Shown in pieces: positions 61,820 through 64,000 of a DNA stretch of 64,000 bases. Location: NCBI RefSeq assembly GCF_036010665.1, contig NZ_CP108581.1, positions 2,709,501-2,773,500 of the forward strand, given 5' to 3'. The stretch is from Microbispora sp. NBC_01189 (GTDB lineage: Bacteria > Actinomycetota > Actinomycetes > Streptosporangiales > Streptosporangiaceae). The translations under genes and the position numbers were made by a program. The notes beneath the pieces were generated by a model. The model ran no database searches and had not been told where the DNA came from. It worked only from the letters and a program-made list of their open reading frames with translations. Positions within the stretch are counted from its first letter, which is position 1. Each line of letters starts with the position of its first letter.

Positions 61820-62722
61820 GTGACCGCGACCCACACGCCGGCGGCGGCGAAGCGCCCCACCGCCGCCCACTCGCGCGGACGCCGCCCCGCAACGCCCAGC
61901 CAGCGCCCCAACTGGCTGGGCGGGCTCATCGGCTGGCTGTGGCTGGCCGTGGTGATCGTCCCGATCTACTGGATCGTGATCACCAGCTTCAAGACGCAGA
62001 GCAACTACTACCTGACCAACCCGCTGCTGCCGCCCGCCGATCCGACGCTGGACAACTACCGGCTCGTGATCGAGATGGACTTCCCGCTGTACTTCCTGAA
62101 CAGCCTCCTCGTCGCCGTCGGCACGGTGATCCCGTCGGTCCTGTTCTCGTTCATGGCGGCGTACGCGATCGTCCGGAGCGGCAGTGCCAGCCGGTTCCTC
62201 CGCGGGGTGAACTCGCTCTTCCTGATGGGCCTGGCCATCCCGCTGCAGGCGACGGTCATCCCGATCTACCTGATGATCATCAAGCTGCACCTCTACGACT
62301 CGCTGACGGCGCTGGTCCTGCCGTCGATCGCCTTCGCGATCCCGCTGTCGGTGCTGGTGCTGTCCAACTTCATCCGGGACGTGCCCAAGGAGCTCTTCGA
62401 GTCGATGCGGATGGACGGCGCGACCGAGTGGATGACACTGTGGCGCCTGGCCTTCCCGCTGACCCGGCCGGCCGTGGTGACGGTGTCGATCTACAACGCG
62501 CTGAACGTCTGGAACGGGTTCCTGCTGCCGCTGATCCTCACCCAGAGCCCCGACAAGCGCACCCTGCCACTGGGACTGGCGGCGTTCCAGGGCGGGCCGT
62601 ACGGCGTGAACGTGCCCGCCGTGCTCGCCTCAGTGGTACTGACCATCCTGCCGATCCTGGTCCTCTACACCGTTGGGCGCCGTCAGCTGCTCAGCGGCCT
62701 GACCGCCGGTTTCGGCAAGTAG
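61820..62722 (+). CDS. ABC sugar transporter permease 2
   Basis: 300 aa, six transmembrane helices, GTG start 2 bp after the stop of permease 1. MalG-type EAA loop: FESMRMDGATEWMTLWRLAFPL. No ATPase gene follows, so the system probably uses a shared MsiK-type ATPase encoded elsewhere, as in Streptomyces. Confidence 0.94.
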   Translation: MTATHTPAAAKRPTAAHSRGRRPATPSQRPNWLGGLIGWLWLAVVIVPIYWIVITSFKTQSNYYLTNPLLPPADPTLDNYRLVIEMDFPLYFLNSLLVAVGTVIPSVLFSFMAAYAIVRSGSASRFLRGVNSLFLMGLAIPLQATVIPIYLMIIKLHLYDSLTALVLPSIAFAIPLSVLVLSNFIRDVPKELFESMRMDGATEWMTLWRLAFPLTRPAVVTVSIYNALNVWNGFLLPLILTQSPDKRTLPLGLAAFQGGPYGVNVPAVLASVVLTILPILVLYTVGRRQLLSGLTAGFGK

Positions 62723-62727
62723 CACCC

Positions 62728-62751
62728 GCCGGGGCCCCGGGGGGCCCCGGC
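62728..62751 (+). terminator. Terminator of the transporter operon
   Basis: An 11-bp stem (GCCGGGGCCCC / GGGGCCCCGGC) separated by only 2 nt as drawn, so the real loop uses inner bases; 5 bp after the stop. Confidence 0.55.
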
Positions 62752-62754
62752 CCC

Positions 62755-63033
62755 TCAGTGTCCGCCGTACAGGCGGTCCAGGGGGACGAGCTCCACGTCG
62801 GGCCGGCCGCCGGCCAGGCGCACCAGCGCCGCGGAGAACCCGGACCGGGCGAACAGGATCAGCTTCGGGAGGGCGCCGAACGACGTGGTCTCCGAGCGCC
62901 GATGGTTGCCGGCGCTGATCGCGCTCAGCGTCGCCGCGTACGAGGTCGGATCGGCGATCGCGGGCTCTTCCCGCAGGAGCAGGGTGCCCTCGCGGAACAT
63001 CGCGGAGGCGGGGTTCAACAGGCGCCGCTGAAC
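62755..63033 (-). pseudogene. Remnant of an ArchATPase/DUF234-type ATPase C-terminus
   Basis: About 90 codons resemble two separated parts of the C-terminal region of AAA ATPases with a DUF234-like end: an LLNPASAMF...GTLLLREE segment and KLILFARSGF...LVPLDRLYGG at the end. The ~100 residues normally between them, and everything upstream, are missing; a stop lies just upstream of 63033. It is read as a deleted pseudogene. Confidence 0.55.
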
Positions 63034-63176
63034 CTACCGGTCGGACTCGGCGGTCCGCGTATCGTAGTTGGGCCCTATGACTCGGCCTCCGAGATCTTGC
63101 CAAGGGCCGGCAATCATCCGGCCCGCGTTCGGCGGGAGCGGAGACGGGGACCGGACGGCGGGGTAGAGGCACAGCG

Positions 63177-63746
63177 ATGCCGATCACTCCCACATCCGAC
63201 ACTCCTCACGCGGCCAAGCGCCGGGCCGGCGTAGGGCCCGCCGCGACGGCGGCGACGATCGCGCTCGGGCCGGCCCTGATGACGGCCCTGATGGCGGCCA
63301 CTGTGGTGGTCCTGACGACGGCTCTGATGACGGCCCTGACGGTGGGCCTGATGGTGGGCCTGATGGTGGGCATGGCGCTGGACGCGGGTGCGGCGAGCGC
63401 CTCCGCCCTGTCCCGGCCGCCCGCCGGTCACCCTGCCGGAACCGGGCACCGCGCCGGTCACCCTGCCGGAACCGGTGACGGCAACGGGAACGACGCGGCC
63501 GTACGCGTGGGCAATGGCTCGGACAACCGGAACATGGTGACGATCGGCAGCACGCGCATCCGCGGCGTCCTGTACCAGTTCTCCGCCGGAGTCGGCGGGG
63601 TGAGCAGCGTGCAGGGCGGCCTCTGCCGGCCGCACGGCCGCCTCTGCGTGCTGAAGCAGAAGGTGCGCGCGTCCGCCTCCGAGTCGCCGGTCACCGCGCG
63701 TGCCGGTCATCACCTCCGTTCCCGGCCGGGTGAACGGCTTGCGTGA
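63177..63746 (+). CDS. Small secreted protein of unknown function
   Basis: 189 aa, ATG preceded by GAGG. A long hydrophobic segment (about 24-66, rich in Met, Leu, Thr, Ala) ends in an ASA signal-cleavage-like site near 75. The exported part has a Pro/Gly/His-rich spacer with a repeated HPAGTGxRAG unit, then RVGNGSDNRN and GVGGVSSVQGG, and two Cys near the end. The next gene carries a related RVGNGxDN...GVGG pattern, so the two are probably paralogues. No known family. Confidence 0.6.
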   Translation: MPITPTSDTPHAAKRRAGVGPAATAATIALGPALMTALMAATVVVLTTALMTALTVGLMVGLMVGMALDAGAASASALSRPPAGHPAGTGHRAGHPAGTGDGNGNDAAVRVGNGSDNRNMVTIGSTRIRGVLYQFSAGVGGVSSVQGGLCRPHGRLCVLKQKVRASASESPVTARAGHHLRSRPGERLA

Positions 63747-64000
63747 CCGGCCGGCCGTGCGGGTTCTCGTCCCCCTGGTCCAGGCGATCGCGATCGTGAT
63801 CGCCTGGACCATCGCGCCACCTGTCGCGAACGCGGCGGCGCTCCGGGACGATGGCGGCGACCGGAACGGCAACCGCGCCCTGATCCGCGTGGGCAACGGC
63901 ATCGACAACACGAGCCACATGGCGGTGGGCAGCGCGAGAAACGGCGGCATCCAGCAGCAGACGGTCGGCGTCGGCGGAATCGGCAACGCCCAGAGCACAG
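63730..64000 (+). CDS. Small secreted protein, paralogue of the preceding gene (3' truncated by window)
   Basis: Frame open to the window end. Start uncertain: GTG at 63730 (overlapping the upstream gene) or GTG at 63756. A hydrophobic segment (VLVPLVQAIAIVIAWTI) ends in ANA-A. The exported part has RVGNGIDNTSHM and QQTVGVGGIGNAQ, similar in spacing to the upstream protein. No RNA-binding or enzymatic motif is seen. Confidence 0.55.
   Translation, partial: MNGLRDRPAVRVLVPLVQAIAIVIAWTIAPPVANAAALRDDGGDRNGNRALIRVGNGIDNTSHMAVGSARNGGIQQQTVGVGGIGNAQST

Overview
The window is GC-rich DNA (mostly well over 65% GC, G/C-biased third positions, many GTG starts, long antisense shadow frames) from an actinomycete chromosome. 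A multi-domain chaplin-like cell-wall protein, a DosR/DosS-like pair, an MFS-thymidylate kinase fusion and the order topA / tmk fusion / holB / tRNA-Thr point to a mycelial actinobacterium. I would guess the Streptosporangiales, but that placement is inference.

Layout. Positions 1-2580: a secreted protein, then a decayed ~1.3 kb integrative element between two 40-bp direct repeats of the tRNA-Thr(CGT) 3' end; it keeps only an integrase C-terminus and one small protein. Positions 2.9-18.7 kb: conserved housekeeping block with a secreted alpha/beta-hydrolase lipoprotein, a helicase-associated-domain protein, an HxlR regulator divergent from a hydrolase, a RicT/PSP1 protein, DNA polymerase III delta', the MFS-thymidylate kinase fusion, a membrane metallophosphoesterase, a FnIII-FnIII-CBM2 secreted protein, topoisomerase I and a DUF5703 protein. 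Positions 18.9-23.6 kb: the eight-repeat chaplin-like protein, a small membrane protein, an M20 peptidase and tRNA-Leu(GAG).

Positions 23.8-30.6 kb: first carbohydrate-active cluster, GH2, GH54 and GH5 enzymes, each with a C-terminal ricin-type (CBM13) module. Positions 30.7-41.6 kb: mixed genes including an unrecognised 410-aa protein with a long small-residue hydrophobic segment, an acyltransferase, a large 2OG-Fe(II) oxygenase, threonylcarbamoyl-AMP synthase, a two-component system with a CPBP protease, a DUF1453-like protein and a truncated SARP regulator. Positions 41.9-50.4 kb: second cluster, two tandem paralogous GH10 xylanases, a CE3-type esterase and two CE1/PHB-depolymerase-type esterases. 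Positions 50.6-54.5 kb: DoxX-like protein, a DosS-like haem-type GAF kinase convergent with a DosR-like regulator, and an anti-sigma-type ATPase. Positions 54.5-62.7 kb: an AraC regulator, a LacI regulator overlapping a GH3 glycosidase, and a divergent sugar ABC transporter (binding lipoprotein plus two permeases, no ATPase). The right end holds an ATPase pseudogene and two small secreted proteins.

Together the accessory genes describe (arabino)xylan use. Xylanases cut the backbone, GH54 removes arabinose, CE3 and CE1 esterases remove acyl groups, the ABC transporter probably imports oligosaccharides, and GH3 hydrolyses them. Three operator classes seem to tie the genes together: GAAAGTTTC palindromes before the CBM2 protein, GH54, both xylanases and CE3; TGTTAnCGnTAACA palindromes before GH54 and CE3; and a CGAAAnnTTTCG pair between GH3 and the transporter, probably read by the adjacent LacI protein.
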